Assembly (NCBI RefSeq): GCF_002155695.1
Contig: NZ_MUYJ01000006.1
Coordinates: 147,629 to 211,628, forward strand
From: Erythrobacter tepidarius
Lineage (GTDB): Bacteria; Pseudomonadota; Alphaproteobacteria; Sphingomonadales; Sphingomonadaceae
DNA length: 64,000 bases
Reading direction: 5' to 3'
Under the pieces are notes generated by a model. It did no database searches and was not told the DNA's origin. It was given only the letters and a program-made list of their open reading frames with translations. Position numbers and translations under genes: made by a program. Below, one piece after another: positions 9,131 through 19,074 of this stretch; the stretch's first letter is position 1, and each line of letters starts with the position of its first letter.

Positions 9131-10192
9131 ATGGTTAACGCCCCGGCAACCGGTGATCTGGCGGCGCGCATTGCCGCAAGGGCCGAGGCGCTGGGGTTTG
9201 CCGCCTGCGGGATTGCTGCGGCGGAAGAAGATCCGCTGCGCGCCGATCGGCTGGAACAGTGGCTGGGCGAGGGCCACCACGGGTCGATGGAGTGGATGGC
9301 GACGCGGCGCGATCACCGTCGCTCGCCGCAGGGGCTGTGGCCCGCCGCGAAAAGCGTGATCGCGCTGGGCATGAGCTATGCCCCAGGGCATGATCCGCTG
9401 GCGCTGGAGGGCTCGGCCACCCATGCGCGGATTTCGGTCTATGCGCAGGGACGCGACTATCACGACGTCGTGAAAAAGCGCCTCAAGGCGCTCGCCCGCT
9501 GGCTGGTCGAAACGGTGCCGGGGGCTGAGGTCAAGGTCTTCGTCGATACCGCGCCGGTGATGGAAAAGCCGTTGGGCGAGGCGGCGGGAATCGGCTGGCA
9601 GGGCAAGCACACCAACCTCGTCAGCCCAACCCATGGCAGCTGGCTGTTTCTGGGCGCAATCTACACGACGCTGGAACTCGCATCCGCCGAGGGCCACCGC
9701 GACCGCTGCGGCAGCTGCCGCGCGTGCATGGACGCCTGCCCTACGCAAGCCTTCCCCGCGCCCTACCGGCTCGATGCCCGGCGCTGCATTTCCTACCTCA
9801 CCATCGAGCACAAGGGGCCGGTTCCACATGATTTGCGTGCGGCGCTGGGAAATCGCATCTACGGCTGTGACGATTGCCTTGCGGTCTGTCCGTGGAACAA
9901 GTTTGCCAGCAACGCGCAGGCGATCCGCGAATTTCTTCCCCGCGCCGAACTGGTCGCGCCGCGGCTCGCCGAGCTGCTGGCGCTGGACGATGCGGGTTTC
10001 CGCGCGCTGTTTGCCGGTTCGCCAATCAAGCGCATCGGCCGCAACCGTTTCGTGCGCAACTGTCTCTACGCGGCGGGCAACAGCGGCAATCCGGCGCTGG
10101 CGGCACAGGTTGAGCCACTGACGGGCGATCCCGACCCGGTGGTTGCCGAGGCGGCCCAATGGGCGTTGGCGCGGCTCAGATCAGATCCTTGA
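9131..10192 (+). CDS. queG: Epoxyqueuosine reductase QueG
   Basis: 353 residues covering the whole family: an N-terminal cobalamin-binding domain ([20 protein letters not shown]) and two [4Fe-4S] cluster motifs, [16 protein letters not shown] and [19 protein letters not shown]-like C-terminal tail follows. It reduces epoxyqueuosine to queuosine in the wobble position of GUN-anticodon tRNAs. The ATG follows AGCCTCTCCAACC without a strong Shine-Dalgarno sequence. It is divergent from the ABC exporter and its last 17 bases overlap the convergent flavoprotein gene. Confidence 0.95.
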   Translation: MVNAPATGDLAARIAARAEALGFAACGIAAAEEDPLRADRLEQWLGEGHHGSMEWMATRRDHRRSPQGLWPAAKSVIALGMSYAPGHDPLALEGSATHARISVYAQGRDYHDVVKKRLKALARWLVETVPGAEVKVFVDTAPVMEKPLGEAAGIGWQGKHTNLVSPTHGSWLFLGAIYTTLELASAEGHRDRCGSCRACMDACPTQAFPAPYRLDARRCISYLTIEHKGPVPHDLRAALGNRIYGCDDCLAVCPWNKFASNAQAIREFLPRAELVAPRLAELLALDDAGFRALFAGSPIKRIGRNRFVRNCLYAAGNSGNPALAAQVEPLTGDPDPVVAEAAQWALARLRSDP

Positions 10193-11420
10193 GGGCCACT
10201 TGCGGATCGGCCAAGAGCGCCGGATCGATCCGGCCGACCCCGCTTTCCAACAATTTGCGCGCCTGCACGTAATCCCTCATCGTCCCCACGCAGTCGAAGG
10301 CGATCGGTACGCCGTTCTTCAGATAGACAAGGGTGAACTTGCGCTCCGAGGGATCGCCGCGCAGCACGGTCTGGTCATATCCGAGGTTCAGTCCTGCGGT
10401 TTGCAGTTTGAGATCATACTGGTTCGACCAGAACCACGGCAGCGCGTTGTAGGGTTCTTTGTGGCCCATGATCGCCTTGGCGACGGTGTTGGCCATGTCG
10501 TGCGCGTTCTGCACCGATTCCAGGCGGATCACCGCATTGTCGGCGTAAGGGTTGGCGTGGGCGGCGCAGTCGCCGATGGCATAGATGTCGTCGAGCGTGG
10601 TGCGGCAACAGAAATCGACATCGACCCCGTTCGAACCTGCCGCACCGGCTGCGATCAGCGGCCCGACCGCGGGGACGATGCCGATGCCGACCACCACCAT
10701 ATCGCAGGCGACTTGCGTGCCGTTGTCGAGGCGCGCGCCGGTCACCTTGCCCTGATCTTCGCCGAGCACCGCCTGAATGCCGGTGTTGAGCCGCACATCG
10801 ACGCCCTGACGGCGGTGTTCTGCCGCATAGAAGGCCGAGATCTCTTCGCCCGCCACGCGCGCAAGCAGGCGCGGCAGCATTTCGACCAACACCACCTCGC
10901 AGCCGAGCTTGCGCAGCACCGCGGCGGCCTCGAGGCCAATATAGCCCCCGCCGACCACCAGCACACGCTTCGGCCCATCGGCGAGCGCGGCCATCATCGC
11001 GTCGGCATCGGATTTGTCGCGCACGTAGAACACCTGCGGCAGCACCGCACCCGGTACCGGCAGGCGGCGCGGATCGCCCCCGCCCGACCAGATCAGCTTG
11101 CAATAGGCGACCTGGCTGCCGTCGCTGAGGGTGAGGCGATGGGCGTGCGGGTCGATCGCCGTCACCGCCGCGCCGAGCTTGAGGTCGATGCCCTTCTCGG
11201 CCCAGAACTTCTCGGGCCGGATCATGATCCGCTCGAACCCCTTCTCCCCGGCCAGATATTCCTTCGAGAGCGGTGGGCGTTCATAGGGCGGGGCATCGTC
11301 GCGGCCGATCATCAGGATCGAGCCTTCATACCCATGTTGGCGTAGTGCAATCGCCGCCTGCGCGCCGCCATGGCCGGTGCCGACGATCACCACGTCGGCG
11401 TGCTGATTGGGTGATGTCAT
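10176..11420 (-). CDS. Ferredoxin/rubredoxin reductase-like FAD-dependent oxidoreductase
   Basis: 414 residues of the class I ferredoxin reductase family: FAD-binding [19 protein letters not shown], the [13 protein letters not shown] motif, NAD-binding [18 protein letters not shown] near residue 150, and [12 protein letters not shown] for the flavin. Homologues (PdR, ThcD, AhpG types) pass electrons from NADH to a [2Fe-2S] ferredoxin for P450s or dioxygenases. With two P450 genes in this window it is a reasonable partner, but neither is adjacent. The start MTSPNQ was chosen over an upstream in-frame codon because the added residues are polar and precede the FAD motif. Confidence 0.85.
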   Translation of the reverse strand: MTSPNQHADVVIVGTGHGGAQAAIALRQHGYEGSILMIGRDDAPPYERPPLSKEYLAGEKGFERIMIRPEKFWAEKGIDLKLGAAVTAIDPHAHRLTLSDGSQVAYCKLIWSGGGDPRRLPVPGAVLPQVFYVRDKSDADAMMAALADGPKRVLVVGGGYIGLEAAAVLRKLGCEVVLVEMLPRLLARVAGEEISAFYAAEHRRQGVDVRLNTGIQAVLGEDQGKVTGARLDNGTQVACDMVVVGIGIVPAVGPLIAAGAAGSNGVDVDFCCRTTLDDIYAIGDCAAHANPYADNAVIRLESVQNAHDMANTVAKAIMGHKEPYNALPWFWSNQYDLKLQTAGLNLGYDQTVLRGDPSERKFTLVYLKNGVPIAFDCVGTMRDYVQARKLLESGVGRIDPALLADPQVALKDLI

Positions 11421-11518
11421 GGCCTGCCTTTGCCCCTCCGGCGCTGTGCGGCCCTTGCCTTGCCGCAAATTGCCCTAGGGTCAAGCCGCTCATGCAGCAG
11501 AGCGGCAAAGCGCCCCGC

Positions 11519-14500
11519 CTACCTCTCCAGCAGGTTCCGCGCCTGACTGGCGATCTGGGCGAGCATGACCGCACCGACCGGCGGCTGGGCCTGGGCACGG
11601 GCGATCATCGCGCGCAGCTGGCTCACGCCCGTCTCGTTGCGCGTCGCCCAGTCATTGACGGCTGCAAGCGGATCGGACTTGCCGAGCCGGGTGCGCATCA
11701 GCCGCCGCAGGAACTCGATTCGCATCTGCTGGAAATCACGCGCCAGGCCCGATACCAGCAGCCGCTCCCACACGTCCGAGGGAATCATGTGCGCCGCCGT
11801 GCCCTGCGCCCAGTCGAGGCCGAGCCGCGTGCCGATGGCGGTGAAGGCGTGGGTCAGCTGCTTGGCATCGATCCCGGTATCCCGCGCGGTCTGGGCAAGG
11901 CCCACCGCCCCGTCGAAATCGAACAGGTTGGCAACCCGGGCCGCCAGCGCTTCGGAAGCGCCGAGGACCACAAAGCTGTCGCGCAGCGCCAGCGAGCGCG
12001 CGCGCGGCTCGGCGGTGAGCAATTCCTCGCGTCCCGCCACAAGTTCGGTCACCGCACCCGACAACGCCGCGACCATCGCTCCGGCAGCGACCTTGCCGGC
12101 CGCAGTGCGCAGCACATCGGACATGAGATTGCCGACCGCCGCCGCCAGCCGGTCGAACAGCGCAAGCCGCGCCGCTTCCGGGATCGCCGCCTCGTCGAGC
12201 TCGCGCCACAGCGCATCCAGCCCGAACAGCTGCTCGGCCACCACGAAGGCGCCCGCGACCTCGGCCAGGCCCACGCCTTCCTCCTCGGCCAGTTCGAAGG
12301 GATGAACCATCCCGACCCGGTTGACGATGCGGTTGGCAAGGCTGGTCGCGATCATCTCGCGGCGCAACCGGTGGGTGCGGATCTCGGCGGCATAGGGCTT
12401 GCGCATCGCCGAGGGGAACCGCGCGATGAGCAGCGGTTCGAGCACCGGATCGTCGGGCAGGGCGCTCGCCTCGATGGCCGACTGGAGCGCCAGCTTGGCC
12501 GAGGACAGCAGCACCGCCAGTTCGGGGCGGGTCAACCCCTGCCCGTCGGCAGCCCGGCGCAGCAGCGTCTCGCCATCGGCAAGGCCTTCGGTGCGACGGT
12601 CGAAATCGCTCACTTCCTCCAGCCGCTCGATCAGGCGGACATAGGAGGCGCTCGCCGCCGGCCCGCCGGTTTCGGCGACCGACAACGCCAGCGCCTGCAG
12701 GCGGTTGTCCTCGAGCACGAGCCGGCCCACCTCGTCGGTCATCGCCGCCAGCAGCGTGTTGCGCTTCTTGCCCGACAGCTTGCCCTCGCGCAGCGCGGCG
12801 GCCAGCGCGATCTTGATGTTGACCTCGTTGTCCGAGCAGTCGACCCCGGCGGAATTGTCGATGAAGTCGGTGTTGATGCGCCCGCCCTTCAGCGCAAAGG
12901 CGATGCGCCCGGCCTGGGTCACGCCGAGGTTCGCGCCCTCGCCGATCACCCGCGCACCGACTTCGTCCGCATCGACGCGGATCGCGTCATTGGCCGGATC
13001 GCCCACCTGGATGTTGTTTTCTTGCGGGGCCTTCACATAGGTGCCGATCCCGCCGAACCACAGCAGATCCACCTTGGCGCGCAGGATCGCGGAGATCAGC
13101 GCCTCGGGCTCGATCTCCTTTTCGGCGATGCCGAGCAGATCGCGCGCCTGCTTCGACAGCTTGATGCGCTTGGAGGCGCGGGAGAACACTCCACCGCCCT
13201 TCGAGATCAGCGCGGGATCATAGTCCTCCCAGCTCGAACGCGGCAGTTCGAACAGGCGCTTTCTTTCCTTCCAGCTTGCCAGCGGATCGGGCGAGGGATC
13301 GAGGAAGATGTTGCGGTGATCGAAGGCGGCCACCAGCTTTATCGCCTGGGACAGCAGCATCCCGTTGCCGAACACGTCGCCCGACATGTCGCCGCAGCCC
13401 GCGACGGTAATGCTGTCCTTCTGGACATCGATCCCCATCTCGCGGAAGTGGCGCTGCACGCTTACCCACGCGCCGCGCGCGGTAATGCCCATCGCCTTGT
13501 GGTCATAGCCGTTGGAGCCGCCGCTGGCGAAGGCATCGTCGAGCCAGAAACCGCGCGACTGGGCGATGCGGTTGGCCACGTCGGAGAAGGTCGCGGTGCC
13601 CTTGTCGGCGGCGACCACGAAATAGGGGTCTTCCCCGTCGAGCACCTGCACCGCCTCAGGGTGCACCACGCGCCCCTCGACGATGTTGTCGGTGACCGAC
13701 AGCAGCGCGCGGATGAAGATCTCATAGGACGCGCGGCCCTCGGCGGCCCAGCCCTCGCGATCCAAGGCGGGCGAAGGGAGCTGCTTGGGATAGAAACCGC
13801 CCTTGGCACCGGTTGGCACGATCACCGCGTTCTTGACGCGTTGGGCCTTCATCAGGCCGAGGATCTCGGTGCGGAAATCGTCACGCCGGTCCGACCACCT
13901 CAGGCCACCGCGCGCCACTGCGCCGGAGCGCAGGTGGATCCCCTCGACGCGGGCGCTGTAAACGAAGATCTCGCGCCACGGCACCGGCTTGGGAAGATTG
14001 GGGACCAGGCTCGAATCGATCTTGAACGCCAAGGCCTCCGCAGCCGCAGGGGCGAAGGCATTGGTGCGCAGCACCGCGTCGATCACCGCGCGGTAGAGCC
14101 GCAGCAGGCGGTCATCATTGATCGCGGTGACCTTGGCAAGGCCACGGGTGAAGGCGCCTTGTGCGGCCGCGACGGCTTCCCCGCGGTCGCCCTTGAAGGC
14201 GGGATCGTGGCGGGCGGTCAGCAGATCGATCATCGCCCGCGTCACCGAAGCCGCGCCGGCGAGCGCATCGACCACGGTGTAGATCGTATAGCTCACCCCG
14301 GTCTGGCGCAGGTAGCGATAGATCGCCCGCAGCCAGTTGGCCTCGCGCGGGGTCAAGCCGATGGCGGTTATCAGGCGGTTGAAGGGATCATCCTCGGCCA
14401 CGCCATTGAGCACGTCGGCGAGCGCATTCTCGATCAGGGTGGCGCGCGTCAGCAGCGTGCTGGCGTCGAACCCGGCGGGGACCGCGAGCTGGAAGTCGTG

Positions 14501-16246
14501 GATCGATCCGAGTGCCGGATCGGTCAGGAAGGTCGGGATTTCGGCGGTCACGCGGAAGCCGAAATGCTCGAGCGCCGGCACCGCATCGGACAGCGCGAGG
14601 CGGCCGCGCGCGACGTAGATCTTGAGCCGCAGTGCATCCGCGCCGTCGCTGTCCATCCGGTAAAGGCGCGTCGCGCGGTCGGCCGCGGGGTGGGCTGCAT
14701 CGCCCCCGCGCTCGCTATCGCCAAGCGCCAGGGTGCGCAGTTTGGCGATGTCGCGCGCGGCTTCGAGAGGGCCGTAGTCGAGGCGGTAGCCGGTCGGGAA
14801 GGCAGGGGCGTAGCGCACGGCCAGCATCGCGGCGCGGCCCTCGTCCCCGTCGGCGGCGAGGTGGGTCTCGACCGCCTCGTTCCAGCCGCGCAGCATGTCC
14901 ACCAGCTGCGCCTCGATCCGCGCCGGATCGGGAAGATGATCGCAGGCGCGCACGTCGATCAGGAAGCGCAGCAGCGCAAGGTTGCTGCCCTCGACCTGAA
15001 GGCTCCAGTCGAGCAGGGCCGTGCCCGGCGTCGCCAGCAGCATCGCCTGCACCCGCAGGCGGACATCGGTGGAGAGCTGGTCGCGCGGGAGCCACACGAA
15101 GGCGAACAGGTGACGCTCGAGCGTTCCGGGCAGCATCACCAGTCGCGGGCGCGGCCGGTCGATCAGCGCCATCTTGGTGGTGGCGAGTTCGGCGATGCGT
15201 CGCGGGCCGAAGGCGATCAACAGGTCATTGGGCAGCGAGGTAAAGGCGTGCACCAGCGCCTTGCCGTTGTGGCCTGATGGATCATAGCCCAGTTCGGCGG
15301 TGAGATCGGCGAGCGCGCGGCGCAGCACCGGGACTTCGCCCGGCGGCGCGTTGAGCGCGGCGCTGGTCCACAGCCCGGCGTGGATCGAAAGCGCGGTGAT
15401 GCCCCCCTCCTCGCGCACCGGGACGACGAACAAGTCGAGCGGGCTGGCGCGGTGGACGCGCGACTGGATGTTGGCCTTGATCACCAACAGCGTCCGCGGC
15501 CGGCCCTCGGCCTCGTGGCGATCGAACCAGTCGAAAGCGCGCGCGATCGAGGCTTCGGCCAGCAATTCGCGGGCCGAGCCGCGGCAGATGCCGAGCACGG
15601 CGTCCTCGTGCTTGTCGCGGTAGCGGGTGAGGTGGCCGAGCTGGGTCAGCATCCCGCCACCCAGCCAGGAGAGCAAGGCGCCCGCTTCGGGATCGAGCCG
15701 GGCGGCGCGTGCGGCATCCTCGGCCATCACCGCCTGCATCGCCCCCCAGTCGCCGACAGCGGCGCGCACGTCGGCAAGGGTGGTTTGGAGGGCTTCATGC
15801 AGCTCGCGGCGCTGGCGTGCATCGGCGCGCGGGGTTTCGACATAGATCAGCGATTCGCGCGCGCCCGCGGCGTTCTTGCCTTCCGACCTGCCCAGCGCGG
15901 TGATCACCCCTCCGGCGTCGCGGGTGACAGGCACGACGGGGTGCAGCAGACGGTCAATCGCCAGCCCCTGCGCCGCGATGGTGGCCGCGACCGAATCGAC
16001 CAGAAAGGGCATGTCGTCATTGATCACCGCGATCCTGAGGCGGCGCTCGCCGGTGTCCGATGCGATGTGGACCAGCGATCCGCCTTCAGCGCGCGGGCTG
16101 GCGACACCAAGCAGGAACCGGGCGGCATCGTCCAAGCTCGCCTTGTCGGACGGGCCGTCGCCGGGCAATAGCGAGGCTTCGAGATGTAGGCGCAGGGCCT
16201 TGATCAGCGCGGTTTGCGCCGCTGCTGCAGCGGTCTTTGACCCCAT
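11519..16246 (-). CDS. NAD-specific glutamate dehydrogenase, large 180-kDa type
   Basis: 1575 residues, the usual length of the L_180 GDH family. The N-terminal third is regulatory (ACT-like). The catalytic core includes VIVPTGAKGGFYPKQ, the lysine motif of glutamate binding, and VAGCGDMSGDVFGNGMLLS for the nucleotide region, with NIFLDPSPDP following. It oxidises L-glutamate to 2-oxoglutarate plus ammonia, chiefly a catabolic role. The ATG follows GGAG at about 9 bases. The gene is monocistronic. Very long open frames exist on the opposite strand; these are codon-usage shadows of this gene. Confidence 0.95.
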   Translation of the reverse strand: MGSKTAAAAAQTALIKALRLHLEASLLPGDGPSDKASLDDAARFLLGVASPRAEGGSLVHIASDTGERRLRIAVINDDMPFLVDSVAATIAAQGLAIDRLLHPVVPVTRDAGGVITALGRSEGKNAAGARESLIYVETPRADARQRRELHEALQTTLADVRAAVGDWGAMQAVMAEDAARAARLDPEAGALLSWLGGGMLTQLGHLTRYRDKHEDAVLGICRGSARELLAEASIARAFDWFDRHEAEGRPRTLLVIKANIQSRVHRASPLDLFVVPVREEGGITALSIHAGLWTSAALNAPPGEVPVLRRALADLTAELGYDPSGHNGKALVHAFTSLPNDLLIAFGPRRIAELATTKMALIDRPRPRLVMLPGTLERHLFAFVWLPRDQLSTDVRLRVQAMLLATPGTALLDWSLQVEGSNLALLRFLIDVRACDHLPDPARIEAQLVDMLRGWNEAVETHLAADGDEGRAAMLAVRYAPAFPTGYRLDYGPLEAARDIAKLRTLALGDSERGGDAAHPAADRATRLYRMDSDGADALRLKIYVARGRLALSDAVPALEHFGFRVTAEIPTFLTDPALGSIHDFQLAVPAGFDASTLLTRATLIENALADVLNGVAEDDPFNRLITAIGLTPREANWLRAIYRYLRQTGVSYTIYTVVDALAGAASVTRAMIDLLTARHDPAFKGDRGEAVAAAQGAFTRGLAKVTAINDDRLLRLYRAVIDAVLRTNAFAPAAAEALAFKIDSSLVPNLPKPVPWREIFVYSARVEGIHLRSGAVARGGLRWSDRRDDFRTEILGLMKAQRVKNAVIVPTGAKGGFYPKQLPSPALDREGWAAEGRASYEIFIRALLSVTDNIVEGRVVHPEAVQVLDGEDPYFVVAADKGTATFSDVANRIAQSRGFWLDDAFASGGSNGYDHKAMGITARGAWVSVQRHFREMGIDVQKDSITVAGCGDMSGDVFGNGMLLSQAIKLVAAFDHRNIFLDPSPDPLASWKERKRLFELPRSSWEDYDPALISKGGGVFSRASKRIKLSKQARDLLGIAEKEIEPEALISAILRAKVDLLWFGGIGTYVKAPQENNIQVGDPANDAIRVDADEVGARVIGEGANLGVTQAGRIAFALKGGRINTDFIDNSAGVDCSDNEVNIKIALAAALREGKLSGKKRNTLLAAMTDEVGRLVLEDNRLQALALSVAETGGPAASASYVRLIERLEEVSDFDRRTEGLADGETLLRRAADGQGLTRPELAVLLSSAKLALQSAIEASALPDDPVLEPLLIARFPSAMRKPYAAEIRTHRLRREMIATSLANRIVNRVGMVHPFELAEEEGVGLAEVAGAFVVAEQLFGLDALWRELDEAAIPEAARLALFDRLAAAVGNLMSDVLRTAAGKVAAGAMVAALSGAVTELVAGREELLTAEPRARSLALRDSFVVLGASEALAARVANLFDFDGAVGLAQTARDTGIDAKQLTHAFTAIGTRLGLDWAQGTAAHMIPSDVWERLLVSGLARDFQQMRIEFLRRLMRTRLGKSDPLAAVNDWATRNETGVSQLRAMIARAQAQPPVGAVMLAQIASQARNLLER

Positions 16247-16290
16247 ATTCGGCTCCTGCCCATCCTGCCTGACCGGCTTGCTCGTCTGTA

Positions 16291-16318
16291 ATTATATTGT
16301 GCCGGTTTATTGTAATCG
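16291..16318 (-). promoter_or_regulatory. Candidate promoter of the glutamate dehydrogenase gene
   Basis: On the minus strand a perfect TATAAT lies about 45 bp ahead of the start codon, in an AT-rich patch unlike its surroundings. A -35 element is poor: ACGATT at 17-bp spacing, or TTACAA too close at 13. The -10 is convincing; the rest is inferred. Confidence 0.4.
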
Positions 16319-16375
16319 TGTTTTGCGCGATACGCCTTTCGCTTCGTCCTGCCAAGCGTGACGATAAGGTTAGCT

Positions 16376-17371
16376 CTAGCCAACCAGCGCCTTTTCGCAC
16401 GCCTCCAGCGTCAGTTCGAGGCTGCGGATGCGCGCTTCGGGTTCGTAGGTCGCGCCGCACAGCATGATCTCGTCGGCCCCGGTGCGGGCGATAAGCGCCG
16501 CGATGCCTTCGCGCACCTGCGCCGGGGTGCCCACCGCGCTCGCCTGCCCCAGATGGGCGAGCATCGCTTGCGCGCTGGCGGGCAGGGTGTCGGCATAGCC
16601 CGCGACCGGCGGCGGCAGCTTGCCCGGATTGCCGCTGCGCAGCCGCACGAAGCTCTGCTGCTGGGAGGAGGCGAGCAGCCGCGCCTCCGCTTCGGTGTCG
16701 GCAGCAAAGACGTTCATGGCGACCATCACCTGCGGCCTATCCAGCGCCGCGGACGGCTGGAAGTCGCGGCGATAGAGAGCGAGCGCTGCGTCGAGATGAT
16801 CGGGCGCGAAATGGGCAGCAAAGGCATAGGGCAGGCCGAGCCTCGCAGCAAGTTGCGCGCCGAACAGGCTCGATCCCAGCATCCACAGCTCCACCTTCGC
16901 ACCCAGCCCCGGCGTGGCGGTGATCGGCAGGGCGCAGTCGCCGGTCAGAAGCGCGCGCAGTTCGATCACGTCCTGCGGGAAATATTCGGCGGCCTGATGG
17001 AGGTTCTTGCGCAAAGCGCGCTGCAATTCCGGCCCCGCCCCTGGCGCGCGGCCCAGGCCGAGGTCGACCCGCCCCGGGAACAGCGCGTCGAGCGTGCCGA
17101 ATTGTTCGGCAATCTGGAACGGGGTGTGATTGGGCAGCATGATCCCGCCCGATCCGATGCGAATGGTGCTGGTGGCATGGCCGACATGGGCGAGCACCAC
17201 CGCGGTCGCCCCGCCGGCGATTCCGTCCATCGCGTGATGCTCGGCCACCCAGAAGCGTTTGCAGCCGATGCGCTCGGCAGCGCGCGCCAGTTCGGCGGTG
17301 GCGGCAAAGGCTTCGCTGAGCGTGCCGCCCTCGCGCACGGGAACGAGATCGAGCACGGAAAAACGGGTCAT
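16376..17371 (-). CDS. LLM-class flavin-dependent oxidoreductase (luciferase-like)
   Basis: 331 residues with the bacterial-luciferase TIM-barrel fold markers of the MsnO8-type subgroup: FSVLDLVPVREG at the N-terminus, FWVAEHHAMDGIAG near residue 45, IRIGSGGIMLPNHTPFQIAEQFG and FPGRVDLGLGRAPG. Members use reduced FMN for monooxygenation, with substrates that are mostly unknown. It is the last gene of an operon: the preceding TPR gene ends four bases inside it. No dedicated flavin reductase adjoins it. Confidence 0.85.
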   Translation of the reverse strand: MTRFSVLDLVPVREGGTLSEAFAATAELARAAERIGCKRFWVAEHHAMDGIAGGATAVVLAHVGHATSTIRIGSGGIMLPNHTPFQIAEQFGTLDALFPGRVDLGLGRAPGAGPELQRALRKNLHQAAEYFPQDVIELRALLTGDCALPITATPGLGAKVELWMLGSSLFGAQLAARLGLPYAFAAHFAPDHLDAALALYRRDFQPSAALDRPQVMVAMNVFAADTEAEARLLASSQQQSFVRLRSGNPGKLPPPVAGYADTLPASAQAMLAHLGQASAVGTPAQVREGIAALIARTGADEIMLCGATYEPEARIRSLELTLEACEKALVG

Positions 17372-18249
17372 ACAGGCGGCTCCTGTTCCTCGGGCGCAGG
17401 TTGCGCGGGGGCGGGCGTTTCGGGCGGCGGCCCGAGCTGGGCCAGATAGTCCCTCGCCAGCGTGGCCGCGCGGCTTTCGGGCTGGAGGTTGAGCACCGAT
17501 TGCCAGCTTGCCCGCGCGGCCTCGTCACGGCCGGAGAGCACGGCGATGACCCCCGCTTCCAGCCCGACTTCGGGATTGGTCGGGGTGAGCTTCGCCGCCG
17601 CCTCGATCGCTTGCTGCGCCAGCCCGAGCCGGTCGAGCCGCCGCAGCAGCGTGGCCTTGAGCAGCCAGCCTTCCGCGTTCTCGGGCGCGCGCGCGGTCGC
17701 CGCATCGAGCGCCGCGAGGCCTTCCTCGCTGCGCCCGAGGCTGACCAGCGCGCGGGCGCGGTCGATCGCCGCAATCGCTTCGAGCGGGGCTGATCCCGCG
17801 GCGCGGGCCTCGGCCTCGGCCTGGGTCAGCAGCCCCACGGCACCGGCCGCATCGCCGCCGGCCAGCGCCGCATTGCCCGCCAGCGCGGCGAACCGGGCGC
17901 GGGCGCGCGGCTCGCCCTGCGGCGTCTCGTCATGCGCGGCGAGAAAGGCGATGCGGGCGTCCTCCCACCGGCCCAGCGCGCTGGCTGCGGTGCCGAGGCA
18001 GTGGTTGGCAAGCACCCGATCGGCCCCGCTGGTTTCCTGGCGCCGGATCTGCGCCATGGTGTGCGCGCGGGCGGGATCGGCGGCGAGCTGATCGAGGCAG
18101 GTCTGGAGCCAGGCGCTGGTTGGGCTGACAACTTCTTGCTCGGCCCTGTCCCGGCGCGCGGGCCGGCTGCGCACCAGATCATCGTCCGGCATCGCCCCGC
18201 CGGTGGGATCGGGGCCAACCTGAAGCAACAAGGCGAGCAACAACGACAC
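17368..18249 (-). CDS. Exported TPR-repeat protein
   Basis: 293 residues. A very short hydrophobic start (MSLLLALLLQVG) may be a signal. The body is alanine-rich alpha-helical pairs with TPR spacing (AASALGRWEDARIAFLAAHDE, ALVSLGRSEEGLAALDAATARAPENAEGW, LDRLGLAQQAIEAAAKLTPTNPEV), and the tail is Pro/Glu rich. TPR proteins are protein-protein adaptors; no partner is evident. It sits in the middle of an operon with the upstream alpha/beta hydrolase (10-bp gap) and the downstream luciferase-like oxidase (4-base overlap). Confidence 0.7.
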   Translation of the reverse strand: MSLLLALLLQVGPDPTGGAMPDDDLVRSRPARRDRAEQEVVSPTSAWLQTCLDQLAADPARAHTMAQIRRQETSGADRVLANHCLGTAASALGRWEDARIAFLAAHDETPQGEPRARARFAALAGNAALAGGDAAGAVGLLTQAEAEARAAGSAPLEAIAAIDRARALVSLGRSEEGLAALDAATARAPENAEGWLLKATLLRRLDRLGLAQQAIEAAAKLTPTNPEVGLEAGVIAVLSGRDEAARASWQSVLNLQPESRAATLARDYLAQLGPPPETPAPAQPAPEEQEPPV

Positions 18250-18258
18250 GCTTGCGTC

Positions 18259-18993
18259 CTATTCGTAGAAGCCGGCCACGATGGCCTTGAGAGTGGCAAT
18301 ATCGCTGTCACGCGACAGGCGATGATCGCCGTCCTCTATCAGCGTCACCTGAACGTCAGCCGACCGGAGCGCGGCCTTGAGCCGCAGCGAAATCTCCCAC
18401 GGCACCTCGGCATCCCGCTGGCCGTGGATCAGCCGCACCGGGCAGGTGATGTCGATCGGCCCGTCAAGCCGCACATGGCATTCGGCATCGGCGAAGAAGC
18501 CGGGGTGGGTCGGGGTCGGCTCGGGCCCGTAGGGGTTGGGTTGATAGAGGATCTTGCCCGCCGCGAGGCTAGCACGCTGTTCCTCGGAATAGCCCCAGCG
18601 GGTGAAATCGGGGGCAGGGGCGATCCCGATCAGCCCTGCGAGGCGGTGCCTGAGATGCTCGGCCACCAGCAGCATCAGCCACCCGCCCATCGAGGAGCCG
18701 ACCAGCAGCACCGGCCCGCTGACATAGGAGGCGACCAGCGCCAGCACCTCGTCGCGCCACCGGCTCAGCTTCCCCTCGGCAAAATCGCCCGCGCTCTGCC
18801 CGCAGCCCGAATAGTCCATCAGCAGGCAGGCGCGCCCTTGCGCCTGTGCCTCGGCGAACAGCGCAGTGGCCTTGGTGCCGCTCATATCGGACATATATCC
18901 CGGCAGAAACACCAGGCATGGTCCGGTTCCGGGGGTGAAACGGAAGGCAATCTGCCGGCCATCATAGAGCCTATGGTGCATGACATCGCTCAT
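18259..18993 (-). CDS. Alpha/beta hydrolase (serine hydrolase)
   Basis: 244 residues of the alpha/beta hydrolase fold: oxyanion FLPGYMSDMSGTKA, nucleophile elbow LLVGSSMGGWL, an acid in IHGQRDAEVPWE and a terminal His in IEDGDHRLSRD. It resembles the palmitoyl-thioesterase/BAAT-like hydrolases related to human ABHD10. The start MSDVMHH was chosen because upstream codons in the same frame run into the divergent phoD gene region. The first gene of a three-gene operon. A far longer frame reading through the opposite strand of phoD and thrS is artefactual. Confidence 0.85.
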   Translation of the reverse strand: MSDVMHHRLYDGRQIAFRFTPGTGPCLVFLPGYMSDMSGTKATALFAEAQAQGRACLLMDYSGCGQSAGDFAEGKLSRWRDEVLALVASYVSGPVLLVGSSMGGWLMLLVAEHLRHRLAGLIGIAPAPDFTRWGYSEEQRASLAAGKILYQPNPYGPEPTPTHPGFFADAECHVRLDGPIDITCPVRLIHGQRDAEVPWEISLRLKAALRSADVQVTLIEDGDHRLSRDSDIATLKAIVAGFYE

Positions 18994-19074
18994 GGCTTGC
19001 TCCATGCCTTGCGCCGATGGGCTGGCGCAAGCATTGTCATGCAAGCGCAACCGGAAAGGATTATTCGCGCCGCC

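Noticed and set aside
11273..15277. A 1334-codon open frame on the plus strand opposite glutamate dehydrogenase
   Set aside because: Composition is Arg/His/Gln/Gly-rich without domains; it mirrors the codon bias of the real gene on the other strand.
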